Positions 50,258 to 59,580 of a DNA stretch of 64,000 nucleotides are shown in pieces. Positions within the stretch are counted from its first letter, which is position 1. Every line of letters begins with the position of its first letter. Below the pieces are notes generated by a model. It did no database searches, was not told the DNA's origin, and saw only the letters and a list, made by a program, of their open reading frames with translations. The position numbers and the translations under genes are program-made. Origin of the DNA: Variovorax sp. ZS18.2.2 (GTDB lineage Bacteria; Pseudomonadota; Gammaproteobacteria; Burkholderiales; Burkholderiaceae_C); assembly GCF_024701975.1 (NCBI RefSeq), contig NZ_JANLNM010000003.1, forward strand, positions 1 through 64,000. The letters are read 5' to 3'.

Positions 50258-51739
50258 ATGCCCAACCCGCCAGATCTCGCCGCATTGATCGAGTCCCCGC
50301 TCGCCAGGGACCGCGAGGCCGGCTCGATGCAGCGCCAGCTGCACGAGCGCCTGAAGCGCGCCATCCTCGACGGCGGCCTCGCTCCAGGCAGCCGGCTGCC
50401 CGGCTCGCGCGCGCTGGCCGAGGCGCTCGCGATCTCGCGCAACACCGTCACCGCCGCCTACGAGCACCTGGCCGCCGAAGGCTACGTGCAGCCCGACCGC
50501 CAGGGCACACGGGTGACCGAGCTGTCGTCTCCGGCAGCGACGACAACCAAGCGCTCCCGCAAGACCACGGGCTCGCCGGCCACCGCGCACCGCCTCGCCG
50601 ACATCCAGCCACGCACCGCCTTCACCGAGCCGGACGCCACCTTTCGCCCCGGCGTGCCCGCGCTGTCGCACTTTCCCATGGCCGCCTGGCGCCGCGCACT
50701 CGATCGCGCCATCCGCACCGCGAGCCCGGCCACGCTCGGCTACGGCGATCCGCTGGGCGAGCCCCGGCTTCGTGCGGCCATCGCGCGGCACCTGGCCATT
50801 GCGCGCGGCGTGCGCTGCGAGCCACGGCAGGTCGTCATTGCCGAGGGTGCGCAGGAAGCCATTTCGCTGTGCGTGCGGCTGCTCTCGAACCCCGGCGAAA
50901 CGGGCTGGATCGAAGACCCGGGCTACCGCGGCGCAAAGTCGGCCATGCGCGCGGGCGACATGCACATGGTGCCGATCCGCGTCGATGCGGAAGGCCTCCA
51001 CGCGAGCGCGGAAGACTGGCAGAAGCACCCGCCCCGCCTCATCTACACGACGCCCTCGCACCAGTACCCGGCTGGCGCGGTGCTGAGCATCGCGCGCCGG
51101 CTCGCGCTGATCGCCGAGGCCCGCCGGCACGGCGCATGGATCATCGAAGACGACTACGACAGCGAGTTCCGCCACACGGGCGAGCCCATCGGCGCGATGC
51201 AGGGGCTGGTGCCCGACGCGCCCGTGCTCTACATCGGCACCTTCAGCAAGACGATGTTCCCGTCGCTGCGGCTGGGTTTCCTGGTGCTGCCCGAAGCGCT
51301 TCTGGCCGGCGTGCAGGCCCCGCTCGAGGAAATGCTGCGCGGCGGGCATCGCCACGAGCAGCTGGCGATGGCCGACTTCATCGAGAGCGGGCAATTCGGC
51401 CGGCATCTGGGCCGGATGCGGCGGCTGTATCGCGACCGGCAGCAGGCGTTGCGGCTGGCGCTGACCCGGCACCTGAAAGTGCCGCACGCGATCGATGGCG
51501 GCTACTGCGGGCTGCACCTCACCGTGCGCCTGCCGCCCCGCTTCGACGACCGCCGGATCGCCGCCGAGGCACTGCGCCACCACCTGGCGCCCGTGGCCCT
51601 GTCGAGCTTCGCGCTGCAGCCGCTGCCGGCGGACAACGGGCTGGTGCTGGGCTACGGCAACACGTCGGCGGAGCTCTTCGAGCCGCTGGTCAAGCGCCTG
51701 TCGCAGCTGGCGCGCGCTGCGGAACGCCAAGGCCCCTGA
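50258..51739 (+). CDS. MocR-type regulator 2 (GntR-aminotransferase fusion)
   Basis: This 493-residue protein has an N-terminal GntR winged helix (SRALAEALAISRNTVTAAYEHLAAEG) and an aminotransferase-like domain with YTTPSHQYPAGA, IIEDDYDSEF and the PLP-lysine region GTFSKTMFPSLRLGFLVLP. It is a transcription factor using PLP-type chemistry to sense an amine. An ATG at 50201 is in frame but would put the repeats inside the gene. The divergent GNAT is the likely target. Confidence 0.92.
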   Translation: MPNPPDLAALIESPLARDREAGSMQRQLHERLKRAILDGGLAPGSRLPGSRALAEALAISRNTVTAAYEHLAAEGYVQPDRQGTRVTELSSPAATTTKRSRKTTGSPATAHRLADIQPRTAFTEPDATFRPGVPALSHFPMAAWRRALDRAIRTASPATLGYGDPLGEPRLRAAIARHLAIARGVRCEPRQVVIAEGAQEAISLCVRLLSNPGETGWIEDPGYRGAKSAMRAGDMHMVPIRVDAEGLHASAEDWQKHPPRLIYTTPSHQYPAGAVLSIARRLALIAEARRHGAWIIEDDYDSEFRHTGEPIGAMQGLVPDAPVLYIGTFSKTMFPSLRLGFLVLPEALLAGVQAPLEEMLRGGHRHEQLAMADFIESGQFGRHLGRMRRLYRDRQQALRLALTRHLKVPHAIDGGYCGLHLTVRLPPRFDDRRIAAEALRHHLAPVALSSFALQPLPADNGLVLGYGNTSAELFEPLVKRLSQLARAAERQGP

Positions 51740-51754
51740 AGCCTTCGTGACGAG

Positions 51755-52222
51755 CTACTGCGGGCGGCTGGCATCCCAGCTCAGCAGCCCCGCTTCCATC
51801 GCCTTGCGGACCGCCTGGGTTCGCGAGTTGACGTCCAGCTTGCGATAGATGCTCTTGATCTGCGTGTCGATGGTGTTGGCCGACCGGCTGAGCGCCTCGG
51901 CGATCCGGCGGTTGGTCCACCCCTGCGACACCATCTGCAGCACCTGCAATTCGCGCGGCGACAGCGCCCCGCCCGATGCCGCCTGGCCGGCGGATGGCGC
52001 GGCGCCGGTGCGCGGCTTCGTCGCGATGGCCGATGGCGGCCGGGCTTTCGCGGCCGCGGCGATCAGCGCCAGCATGTGGCGCGCGATGCGCGTGGCGCCG
52101 GGCGACTCGCTGCGCTCCATGGAGAACATCAGGACGGCCAGCTCGTCCTCGTTCGCCTCGTTGAAGAGATGACCGACGGCACCGGCGGTTGCGGCGGCGG
52201 GATCGGCTTTTCCTGTGGACAT
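51755..52222 (-). CDS. LuxR-type helix-turn-helix regulator
   Basis: This 155-residue protein has a C-terminal LuxR/GerE domain (LSPRELQVLQMVSQGWTNRRIAEALSRSANTIDTQIKSIYRKL). The N-terminal 75 residues are low-complexity and Ala-rich with a short NEANEDELAVLMFSMER segment; no receiver domain or autoinducer domain is visible. It converges on the MocR gene with a 15-bp gap. Targets are unknown. Confidence 0.85.
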   Translation of the reverse strand: MSTGKADPAAATAGAVGHLFNEANEDELAVLMFSMERSESPGATRIARHMLALIAAAAKARPPSAIATKPRTGAAPSAGQAASGGALSPRELQVLQMVSQGWTNRRIAEALSRSANTIDTQIKSIYRKLDVNSRTQAVRKAMEAGLLSWDASRPQ

Positions 52223-52408
52223 GGGTCTGCTCGCTCAAGAAATCGGGTTCGTTCGGCCATGCGGCCGGGCGAAGACAAGCGTGGTGGCACCGGTCCGCCC
52301 GGCTTGACCGTCCGTCTCAGTTATTGAGAGAATTCCTCCGGTTGTGTACTTTTTTTCACGTTTTCGTCCATTCGTTGGCGCGGCGACCTTGCGGATTTCC
52401 CCTCTCCA

Positions 52409-53473
52409 ATGAACCTTCGCGCCCTCCAGGGGGCCCCCCAGGCCCCGGTTCCCCCAGCGCAAGGCGGCGTGGCACGCAGCCACTTCAGCGTGCATGGCGA
52501 GCCGCAACACCGGCAGTTGCTGGCCTGGCGCGAGCGCGTCGGCCACGTGATCGACGTGCTGCCCTCGAAGGCTGATGTCGAACAGCCTTTCCGGGCAGAG
52601 ATCGATCGCTACAAGGTCGACGGCCTCCTCTTTACCGACTGCCGCTCCGACGCAATGCTGCTCGAGCGCTCGTTGGCCCGCATCTCGACGGACAGCGTGC
52701 GCGACTACGTGTTCCACGTGTTCGCCGAGGGCGGCGTCGATGACATCGCGCTGCGCGCCTCGCCGCGTCGCGCAGCCCCTTCCACCAACGCCACCACGAA
52801 GATCCTCGCGCTGGACATGAACCAGCCGGTGCGCATGCGGCGCAGCAGCTGCCGGGTGCTCACCTTCTTCGTGCCGGCCGCGCTGGTGCAGGAGGTCTTT
52901 CCCGACCCCGAAGCCATCCACGGCCGCACGATCCAGGACGCGACGCCGCTCACGCGGCTGGCGCTCGAACATGTGGCGGCGCTGGGCGCCAACATCCCCA
53001 GCATGACCCCCGCCGCGGCCGACAGCGCCGTGCGCAACGCCGCGCATCTGGTCGTCGCCGCCTTCGGCAAGCAGGCCGGGTTGAGCGGCAATGCGCGCTC
53101 GGCGGCGCGGGCCGCGCTCTTCGGCCGGGTGCGGCGCCACATCCAGGCCAACCTGCACCGCGCCGAACTGACGCCCGAGGGCGTGCTCAACGCCCTGCAC
53201 CTGTCGCGCCCGACCATCTACCGCATGTTCCAGCACGAAGGCGGCCTCGGCGCCTACATCCGCCACCTGCGGCTGCGCCAGGCGGCCGACGAGCTTGCCC
53301 GCTACCCGCACATGATGGTGACGGACGTGGCCTATGCGGTCGGCTTCAAGAGCGCGTCGGACTTCACCCGCGCCTTCCGCCGCGCCTACGGCATGGCGCC
53401 GCAGGAGTTCCGCGCGCAGTCGCAGACGTACCGGGCCGAGCGCCCAGCCTCCTGGCAGGTGTTGCCGACCTGA
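52409..53473 (+). CDS. AraC-family regulator (FeaR-like)
   Basis: This 354-residue protein has an AraC-binding-like N-terminal domain and a C-terminal double helix-turn-helix (LTPEGVLNALHLSRPTIYRMFQ and VTDVAYAVGFKSASDFTRAFRRAY, then MAPQEFRAQ). FeaR/AraC-ligand-binding-like proteins sense aromatic amines or acids. It is a single gene between the LuxR-type gene and the convergent binding-protein gene. The 186 bp upstream hold its promoter; the AT-rich TTTTTTTCACG stretch is noted. Confidence 0.9.
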   Translation: MNLRALQGAPQAPVPPAQGGVARSHFSVHGEPQHRQLLAWRERVGHVIDVLPSKADVEQPFRAEIDRYKVDGLLFTDCRSDAMLLERSLARISTDSVRDYVFHVFAEGGVDDIALRASPRRAAPSTNATTKILALDMNQPVRMRRSSCRVLTFFVPAALVQEVFPDPEAIHGRTIQDATPLTRLALEHVAALGANIPSMTPAAADSAVRNAAHLVVAAFGKQAGLSGNARSAARAALFGRVRRHIQANLHRAELTPEGVLNALHLSRPTIYRMFQHEGGLGAYIRHLRLRQAADELARYPHMMVTDVAYAVGFKSASDFTRAFRRAYGMAPQEFRAQSQTYRAERPASWQVLPT

Positions 53474-53479
53474 CCCTGT

Positions 53480-54451
53480 TCAGCCAGCGGTGCCGAAGCC
53501 GGTGTCGAACGTCGCCTTCACATCGAGCGGCTGCTTGATGAGCCCCACCTGCCGGTAGAAATCCGCCGTGCCCTGCTGGTCGGCGATGACCTTCGCATCG
53601 ATGGCCACCCACTTCTGCTGGCGGCGCTCGAACTGCAGCTTCGCCGCTTCGGGCGGGATGCCGATGATGCGGGCCAGCGCGGCCGAGTAGGCATCGACAT
53701 TGCGGTACGACCAGAGCTGCGCCTTCACCACGCGCTGCAGGAAGTCCTGCAGCACCGGCCGCTTGGCGGCGATGGCCGCATCGGTCGCCGCGAGGTAGCT
53801 CAGCCCCGGCAGCAGCCCGCGTCCGCTCACCAGCACGCGCGCGTGATTGCTCACCTCGGCCAGCGCGGTGTAGGGCTCCCAAGTGGCCCACGCATCGACC
53901 GAGCCCTGTGTGAGCGCGAGCTTGGCATCGGCCGGCGCGAGGAAACGGATGTTCACGTCTTCCGGCTTCAGGCCCGCCGCGGTGATCGCCTTGAGCGTCA
54001 CGTAGTGGCCGATGGAGCCGCGGTTGGTGGCGATGCTCTTGCCCTTGAGGTCGGCCGCGGTCTTGAGCGTGGAATCGGGCCGCACCAGCACTGCCGTGCC
54101 GTAGGAGTCGGAGCGGTTCGCGCCGATGGCCTTGACGCGCGTGCCCGCGGCCAGCGCGAAGATCAGCGGCGCATCGCCGATGGGGCCCGAATCGACCGCT
54201 GCCGCGTTCAGCGCCTCGGCCAGCGGCGCGGCGGCGGGGAATTCGGACCACTGGATGTCGTAGCTCAATCCTTCGAGCCCGTTGGCCGCTTCGAGCAGCG
54301 CGCGCAGCCCACCTTTCTGGTCGCCGGCCTTGAGCACCGGACGACCCTGTGCGCGGGCCGGCAATGAGAAGGCGGGTAGAGCAGCAGCCGTGGCGGCAGC
54401 GAGGCCTTGGGTGAGGAGCTTGCGGCGGGATGGGTCGAGGTGTGAGGTCAT
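53480..54451 (-). CDS. Sulfonate-type ABC substrate-binding protein (second receptor)
   Basis: This 323-residue protein has a Tat signal (SRRKLLTQGLAAATAAALPAF) and an SsuA-type fold (LADLKGKSIATNRGSIGH-like block, VDAWATWEPYTALAEV). GGAGA precedes the ATG at 54451. It ends the operon of another binding protein, permease, ATPase and cytochrome c, 33 bp after the cytochrome gene. It is therefore a second receptor for the one transporter. Confidence 0.9.
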   Translation of the reverse strand: MTSHLDPSRRKLLTQGLAAATAAALPAFSLPARAQGRPVLKAGDQKGGLRALLEAANGLEGLSYDIQWSEFPAAAPLAEALNAAAVDSGPIGDAPLIFALAAGTRVKAIGANRSDSYGTAVLVRPDSTLKTAADLKGKSIATNRGSIGHYVTLKAITAAGLKPEDVNIRFLAPADAKLALTQGSVDAWATWEPYTALAEVSNHARVLVSGRGLLPGLSYLAATDAAIAAKRPVLQDFLQRVVKAQLWSYRNVDAYSAALARIIGIPPEAAKLQFERRQQKWVAIDAKVIADQQGTADFYRQVGLIKQPLDVKATFDTGFGTAG

Positions 54452-54484
54452 GGGTTCTCCGTGTTCGGTCGAGGTCAAGAAAAA

Positions 54485-55648
54485 TCAGTGAATGAAGCCG
54501 CCCTTGACGAAGCGCACCGGCTCCGCGTCCATGCGGGCGATGAGTGCACCCAGTCCATCGGCGGGCAGCGCGGCGTTCTTCGCCAATGCAGCGGGCGCAC
54601 GCTCGCTGCGGCACAGCAGGTCGTCGTCGGACCAGCCCGCCTTGCCGGGCTCGCCGCGCGCACGCAGCCAGCCGTCGCGGTCGGCGATGAGTTGCGTGCC
54701 GGCGAGGCGATCGGTACCGGTGATGAGGGCCAGCGCTTCCCAGGCGGCAGGCGAGTCGGCCACGCAGTCGGCGGCGGCCAGTGCTGCCTCCGAAGGCGCT
54801 ACCAGCTGGACGGTCACGAGCCGCGGGTCTTCCGCCGGCGTGACGTTGCCCGTCACGATGCGCACGCGCTGGCCGCGCCAGCTCGCGAGCAACCGTGGCG
54901 GCTGCGCGCCGCAACGCACCGCCATGTCGGGCAGGCCGATGGGCTGTGGCCAGTTGCCGAGCGCGCGCAGGCTCTGGCCCGCGCCCTGCGCCTTCATGTA
55001 GTCGATCAGCGCCCAGGCATCGGCCTCATCGAGCTTGCCGCCGAAACCGGGCATCGTGGGCTTGCCGCCCTGCTGCGCATCGCGCGTGCCGTGCAGGATG
55101 CGCCAGAGCAAGTCACCATCTGCGCGGCGCCACAGCAAGGGGCCGCTCAGGTTGGGCGGCCACACTGCCAGCGATGCCGCGAGCGGGCCTTCGCCCTTGC
55201 CGTCCGCACCGTGGCACGCGACGCAGTTCTGCGCGTAGAGCGCGCGGCCCTTGGCGATGGAGGCGGCGGTGAAGCCTGTCGGCGAAGACTGGAAACTCGT
55301 CGGCGTGGCGGGCACCAGCACCACATGCGCCTCGGGCCATGGCGCCGCGATCAGCAGCATCGGCACCAGCGCGAGCGCGTAGAAGCGCCGACGTCGCCAG
55401 AGCAGTGCGACAAGCAATGCAAGGACCGCCAAGGCCACGCACACCAGCGTCCATGCGAGATTGCGCGCCTGCCCCAGATCGATCAGCAGGTTCTCGCCCG
55501 ACAACCGCCGCGCCCACGGCCACGCCGGCTGGCCATGCACCTGCCCCGCGAGCCCGAGCGCATCGAGCGCCCGCAAGAGTTGCAGTTGCGCGCCATGGAG
55601 CAGGCCGATCAGCAGGTTGAGCCAATCGGCCTCGGGCGTGCTGTTCAT
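54485..55648 (-). CDS. Membrane-anchored cytochrome c
   Basis: This 387-residue protein has N-terminal membrane segments (LAWTLVCVALAVLALLVALLW and FYALALVPMLLIAAPW) and then a periplasmic cytochrome c domain with the heme motif CVACH and a methionine ligand probably in GKPTMPGFGGKLD. A C-terminal domain of about 150 residues has cysteines (MAVRCGAQP, AADCVAD, DDLLCRSER). The ATG follows the ATPase stop by one base. Such a cytochrome is not a normal part of a sulfonate transporter; it may take electrons from a coupled oxidation. Confidence 0.85.
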   Translation of the reverse strand: MNSTPEADWLNLLIGLLHGAQLQLLRALDALGLAGQVHGQPAWPWARRLSGENLLIDLGQARNLAWTLVCVALAVLALLVALLWRRRRFYALALVPMLLIAAPWPEAHVVLVPATPTSFQSSPTGFTAASIAKGRALYAQNCVACHGADGKGEGPLAASLAVWPPNLSGPLLWRRADGDLLWRILHGTRDAQQGGKPTMPGFGGKLDEADAWALIDYMKAQGAGQSLRALGNWPQPIGLPDMAVRCGAQPPRLLASWRGQRVRIVTGNVTPAEDPRLVTVQLVAPSEAALAAADCVADSPAAWEALALITGTDRLAGTQLIADRDGWLRARGEPGKAGWSDDDLLCRSERAPAALAKNAALPADGLGALIARMDAEPVRFVKGGFIH

Positions 55649-55649
55649 C

Positions 55650-56429
55650 TCACCAGGTGGCGTCGAGCCCCAGGTGCCGCAGCGCTTCGTGACGCAGCTC
55701 TGCCAGTCGCGCGTGCCCGCGATGACGCGGGTACGGCAGGTCGACCACGATCTCGGCCGCAATGCGCGCCGGCCGGTCGCTCAGCACGATCACACGGTTG
55801 GCGAGGAACAGCGCCTCTTCCACGTCGTGCGTCACCAGGAGCGCCGAGAAGCCCGCGCGCTGCCACAGGTTGACCAGCTCGCTCTGCATCGCGATGCGCG
55901 TGAGCGAGTCGAGCTTGCCGAGCGGTTCGTCGAGCACCAGCAGTTGCGGGTCGTTGACCAGCGCACGCGCCAATGCCACGCGCTGCGCCATGCCGCCCGA
56001 GAGCTGGTGGGGAAAGGCTTTCGCGAAGTCGGTCAGGCCCACGAGCTTGAGTGCCTCGTCCACCCGCCCGCGCTGCGCCTTGAGCACGCCGCGCGCCTGC
56101 AGGCCGAGCGCCACGTTGTCCCACACGCTGCGCCACGGGTAGAGCGTCGGGTCCTGGAAGACAACGATGCGCGACGGGTCGGGCCGGGTGATCGGCACGT
56201 CGTCCTGCGTGATGCGGCCGGCGGTGGCGGGCTCCAGGCCCGCGACCAGCCGCAGTAGCGTCGACTTGCCGCAGCCGCTCGGGCCGAGCAGCGCGACGAA
56301 TTCGCCAGGCTTCACCGTGAGATCGATGTCGTCGAGCACCTGCAGCGGCCCCGCGGGCACGTCGAACCAGTGGCTCACGCCGCGGATGTCGATGTGCGCG
56401 CCAGCCTGTCGCACGCCTGTTTCAGCCAT
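55650..56429 (-). CDS. ABC transporter ATP-binding protein, SsuB type
   Basis: This 259-residue ATPase has Walker [10 protein letters not shown], signature [15 protein letters not shown] and Walker [29 protein letters not shown] is typical of SsuB. It starts 2 bp after the permease gene. The reading frame upstream of this ATG is open but belongs to the shadow of the permease. Confidence 0.94.
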   Translation of the reverse strand: MAETGVRQAGAHIDIRGVSHWFDVPAGPLQVLDDIDLTVKPGEFVALLGPSGCGKSTLLRLVAGLEPATAGRITQDDVPITRPDPSRIVVFQDPTLYPWRSVWDNVALGLQARGVLKAQRGRVDEALKLVGLTDFAKAFPHQLSGGMAQRVALARALVNDPQLLVLDEPLGKLDSLTRIAMQSELVNLWQRAGFSALLVTHDVEEALFLANRVIVLSDRPARIAAEIVVDLPYPRHRGHARLAELRHEALRHLGLDATW

Positions 56430-56431
56430 CG

Positions 56432-57496
56432 CTACCACTTCACGGTCCCCTTCTGCCACGACAGCACGCGGTCGCGGACCTTGAAGAGCAGCGTGATGAG
56501 GCCCGAGCACAGCACGGCCATCACGATCAGCGCGGCGTACATGTTCGAGTACGAAGCCCAGCCCTGCGCCCACGACAGGTAGAAGCCGAGGCCGGCCTTC
56601 ACGCCCATCATCTCGGCGGTCACGAGTACCGAGAACGCGGCGCCCAGCCCCATGAAGAGCCCGACGAACACCTGCGGCAGCGCGGCGGGGATCGCCACGC
56701 GCAGCACCAGGAAGCGCTCGCTCGCGCCCATGGTGCGCGCCACGTCGTAGTAGTTGCGGTTGACGCCGGCCACGCCCGACCAGGTGAGCACCGCCACCGG
56801 AAAGCCCGTGGCCAGCGCGATCAGGAACACGGCCGCCGCATAGCTCGACGGAAAGAAGAAGAATGCGAGCGGCAGCAGCGCCGACGCCGGCACCGGCCCC
56901 ACGAAGCGCAGCACCGGATGCACCCAGTAGCCCGCGATGCGCGACCAGCCGATGGTCACGCCTGTGAGAAATCCCGCGAGCGCGCCGAGCACGAAGCCGT
57001 GGGCGAGCAGGCGGGCCGAATGCAGCAGGCTTTCGCCGAGGCGGCGCCAGTCGTCGATGTAGGTTTCGACCAGGCTCTGCGGCGGCGCGAAGAAAGGCGT
57101 GGGGAGCAGCGCGAGCTTGGCGGTCACGATCTCCCAGATCGCGAAGAGCACCGGCAGCGCGACGAGCCACGGACCCGCGGGCCGCAGCACGCGCGCCACG
57201 CGACCGGCGCGCGGCCCGAGCAATGCGACGGCCAGCAGCAGCGCACCCACGGCGATGGCGGCGATGCCGAACTCGTCCGTGTACGCCCAGTCGCTGAAGC
57301 CCACCGCCTTGTTCGGCCAGTAGATAGTGAGCAGGCCCAGGGCGAGCCATGCGGCGGTCGCGAGCACGCCGGTCAGCCAGAAGCCCTCCGCGGCGCGCAC
57401 GGGAAACGAAGCCGGCGCGACCTTTTCAGTGCCAGCACGTCGCCAGTTTCCCGGCGCGGGCGGCGCCTCCAGCACCCGATCAATGACCGCGCTCAT
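56432..57496 (-). CDS. ABC transporter permease, SsuC type with extended N-terminus
   Basis: This 354-residue protein is longer than typical SsuC (about 260 residues). It has extra membrane segments at the N-terminus (FWLTGVLATAAWLALGLLTIY, FGIAAIAVGALLLAVALLG) before the standard domain. The EAA motif is GASERFLVLRVAIPAALPQV. It overlaps the upstream binding-protein stop (ATGA). It imports the solute delivered by one of the two receptors. Confidence 0.92.
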   Translation of the reverse strand: MSAVIDRVLEAPPAPGNWRRAGTEKVAPASFPVRAAEGFWLTGVLATAAWLALGLLTIYWPNKAVGFSDWAYTDEFGIAAIAVGALLLAVALLGPRAGRVARVLRPAGPWLVALPVLFAIWEIVTAKLALLPTPFFAPPQSLVETYIDDWRRLGESLLHSARLLAHGFVLGALAGFLTGVTIGWSRIAGYWVHPVLRFVGPVPASALLPLAFFFFPSSYAAAVFLIALATGFPVAVLTWSGVAGVNRNYYDVARTMGASERFLVLRVAIPAALPQVFVGLFMGLGAAFSVLVTAEMMGVKAGLGFYLSWAQGWASYSNMYAALIVMAVLCSGLITLLFKVRDRVLSWQKGTVKW

Positions 57497-58494
57497 GCCA
57501 GCGGATCGAAAGACACGTGATCGGCGAACTTCACCGGGTCGGTCGTCTTCTTGAGCACGCCGACGCTGCGGAAATCGCGCGCGTAGAACTCCACCTCGTC
57601 GCGCAGGTTCTTGCCCAGCGGATGGTGGTTGTGCGTGAGCGTGCCCAGCAGCGCGCGCAGGTCTTCGATCGGCACCTTGGGCGAGTACTTGGCAAAGAGC
57701 TTGGCCGATTCATTCGGGTTCTCGGCCACGTAGGCCGACGCCTGCGCGATGGAACGCACCAGCGCCGCGACGGTCGGCTTGTCCTTGCGCACCAGCTCGC
57801 CGCGCGCACCGACGATGCAGCAGACCTTGTCCTTGTATTCGCCCGAGAGGTTGCTCGCCACTTCGACGAAGGCGCCCTTGTTGCGCTTCTCGATCAGATA
57901 GACGTTCGGGTCGCCGTCGGCAATGGCGTGGATCTCGCCCTTCTGCACCGCGATGTCGAGCAGGTCGGCCGGGTACTGGCGCCAGGTGACGTCGCGGTCG
58001 GCGTCGATGCCGTTCTTCGCCAGCAGGATCGAGAAGAAGTTCTTGCCCGGGCTCGCGATGTCCGACACGCCGATGATCTTGCCCTTCAGGCTCGCGAGGT
58101 TGGTCACGCCCGCCGCCTTGGCGCCCACCAGGCGCACGCAGCCGCCGTGCGAGCTGCCGACGATCTTCACGTCGAAGCCCGACTCCAGCGGCTTGAGCCA
58201 GCGGTGGATCATGCCCACGGCCGCATCGGCCTTCGCGGTGGCGAGCGATTCGAGCAACTGGTCGGTGGAGCCGGTGTAGTTGATCAGCTCCACCTGCAGC
58301 CCGTTGCGCTCGAAGTAGCCGCGCTCCTGCGCCACCACCACCGGCGAGAGGCAGAACGCGGCGGCGTTCCATGCGAAGGTGAGCTTGCGCGCCTGCTGCG
58401 AAAACGCCTGCGAGGCGATCAGGCCGCCCGAGGCGACCACGGCGGCAGCGGCGCCTGTGCGCAGAACGCTGCGGCGTGAAAGGGATGCGGTCAT
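57493..58494 (-). CDS. Sulfonate-type ABC substrate-binding protein (first receptor)
   Basis: This 333-residue protein has a Tat signal (SRRSVLRTGAAAAVVASGG) and the NMT1/SsuA fold (YTGSTDQLLESLATAKADAA, LASLKGKIIGVSDIASPGKN). It is the first gene of the transporter operon and overlaps the permease start. Upstream at 58526-58589 is a long perfect hairpin that separates it from the aldolase gene. Confidence 0.92.
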   Translation of the reverse strand: MTASLSRRSVLRTGAAAAVVASGGLIASQAFSQQARKLTFAWNAAAFCLSPVVVAQERGYFERNGLQVELINYTGSTDQLLESLATAKADAAVGMIHRWLKPLESGFDVKIVGSSHGGCVRLVGAKAAGVTNLASLKGKIIGVSDIASPGKNFFSILLAKNGIDADRDVTWRQYPADLLDIAVQKGEIHAIADGDPNVYLIEKRNKGAFVEVASNLSGEYKDKVCCIVGARGELVRKDKPTVAALVRSIAQASAYVAENPNESAKLFAKYSPKVPIEDLRALLGTLTHNHHPLGKNLRDEVEFYARDFRSVGVLKKTTDPVKFADHVSFDPLA

Positions 58495-58525
58495 GGGCGG
58501 ATTCCGGAAGGTGTCATGCGATAGG

Positions 58526-58589
58526 AACCGTTCGGGCTGAGCTTGTCGAAGCCTCGCGCGGCGCTTCGACAAGCTCAGCGTGAACGGTT
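58526..58589. repeat. Dispersed inverted repeat / terminator between operons
   Basis: CTGAGCTTGTCGAAGC (58537-58552) and GCTTCGACAAGCTCAG (58563-58578) form a perfect 16-bp stem. AACCGTTC and GAACGGTT extend it by 8 bp beyond a 3-base internal loop. Sequences of this type (GCTTCGACAAGCTCAG) recur in many Burkholderiales genomes. It sits 20 bp past the aldolase stop and is a likely terminator. Confidence 0.75.
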
Positions 58590-58609
58590 TTGTTGAACGG
58601 GTCCTGGCG

Positions 58610-59434
58610 TCAAAGCAGCAGTTCGGGCTCGGCCTCGACCAAGCCCTCGTAGAGGCTGTCGAAGGAATGGATGGCCCCCTCCGGGCCGCCGATCTGGCTG
58701 TGGGTGTGGCGCGCGGTTTCCTCGTCGATGGGCTGTGGCTTGCCGGCGGCTTCGGCGAGGAGTTGCGTGTGGCAGGCGTTGTCCAGCGCGATGTACCACC
58801 ACGCGGCGGCCTCCACCGTCGGGCCCGCGGTCAGGATGCCGTGGTTCTTGAGGATCGCGCCCTTCTTGTCGCCCAGCGCCTCGGCGATGCGGTCGCCCTC
58901 GCTGGTGTCGACCACCATGCCGGTGAAGTCGTCGAAGAGGGCCACGTCTTCGTGGAACACGCAGCTGTCCTGCGTGATCGTGTCGAGCTTGCGGCCGAGC
59001 GTGGACCAGGCCTTGCCGTAGGTCGAGTGCGTGTGGGCGGCGGCAACGATCTTCGGGTTGTGCTCGTGGATCGCCGCGTGGATCGCGAAGGCGGCCTTGT
59101 TGAGCGGCTTGTCGCCGATCACGGTTTCGCCCTTCGCGTTGACAAGCAGCAGGTCGGACACCTTGATGCGCGAGAAGTGGATGCCCAGCGGGTTGACCCA
59201 GAAGTGGTCGGTGAGCTCGGGATCGCGCGCGGTGATGTGGCCGGCCAGTCCTTGCGCGAAGCCGAAGCGCGCGAACAGGCGGAAGGCGCCCGCCAGGCGC
59301 TCCTGCCGATGGCGGCGCTCGGCCTGCACGCTGGTGCGCGGCGGGACCGGGTCGAACCAGTACTTCTGCTGCGGGTTCGGGTTGAGCTTGAGCGGCTGGG
59401 CCGCGCTGCGGTCGATGGAAAGAACGGCACTCAT
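58610..59434 (-). CDS. Class II aldolase/adducin-family protein
   Basis: This 274-residue protein has the zinc-binding pattern of the family: AAHTHSTYGKAWS (two histidines), a later KNHGILTAGPTVEAAAWW histidine, and the acidic FHEDVALFDDF region. The family cleaves or epimerises sugar phosphates such as fuculose phosphate; many members act on small hydroxy acids. AGGA precedes the ATG at 59434. It lies between a flavin monooxygenase and a sulfonate transporter, so it might act on an organosulfur breakdown product. Confidence 0.88.
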   Translation of the reverse strand: MSAVLSIDRSAAQPLKLNPNPQQKYWFDPVPPRTSVQAERRHRQERLAGAFRLFARFGFAQGLAGHITARDPELTDHFWVNPLGIHFSRIKVSDLLLVNAKGETVIGDKPLNKAAFAIHAAIHEHNPKIVAAAHTHSTYGKAWSTLGRKLDTITQDSCVFHEDVALFDDFTGMVVDTSEGDRIAEALGDKKGAILKNHGILTAGPTVEAAAWWYIALDNACHTQLLAEAAGKPQPIDEETARHTHSQIGGPEGAIHSFDSLYEGLVEAEPELLL

Positions 59435-59459
59435 GGGGATTCCTCGTATTCGGTTTTTG

Positions 59460-59573
59460 CTCCTTCCCCCTCTGGGGGAAGGTTGGGATGGGGGCAAGCG
59501 GCGCTCGAAAGGCCGCGGCGTCGTGAAGGCCGCTTGCCCCCACCCCTGCCCTCCCCCAGAGGGGGAGGGAGAA
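59460..59573. repeat. GC-rich palindromic repeat, second copy of the island family
   Basis: CTCCTTCCCCCTCTGGGGGA followed by GGTTGGGATGGGGGCAAGCG is inverted as CGCTTGCCCCCACCCCTGCC and CTCCCCCAGAGGGGGAGGGA. This is the same motif family as 11131-11245. It fills the gap between the aldolase and flavin-enzyme genes and could terminate transcription. Confidence 0.7.
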
Positions 59574-59580
59574 AGTCAAG

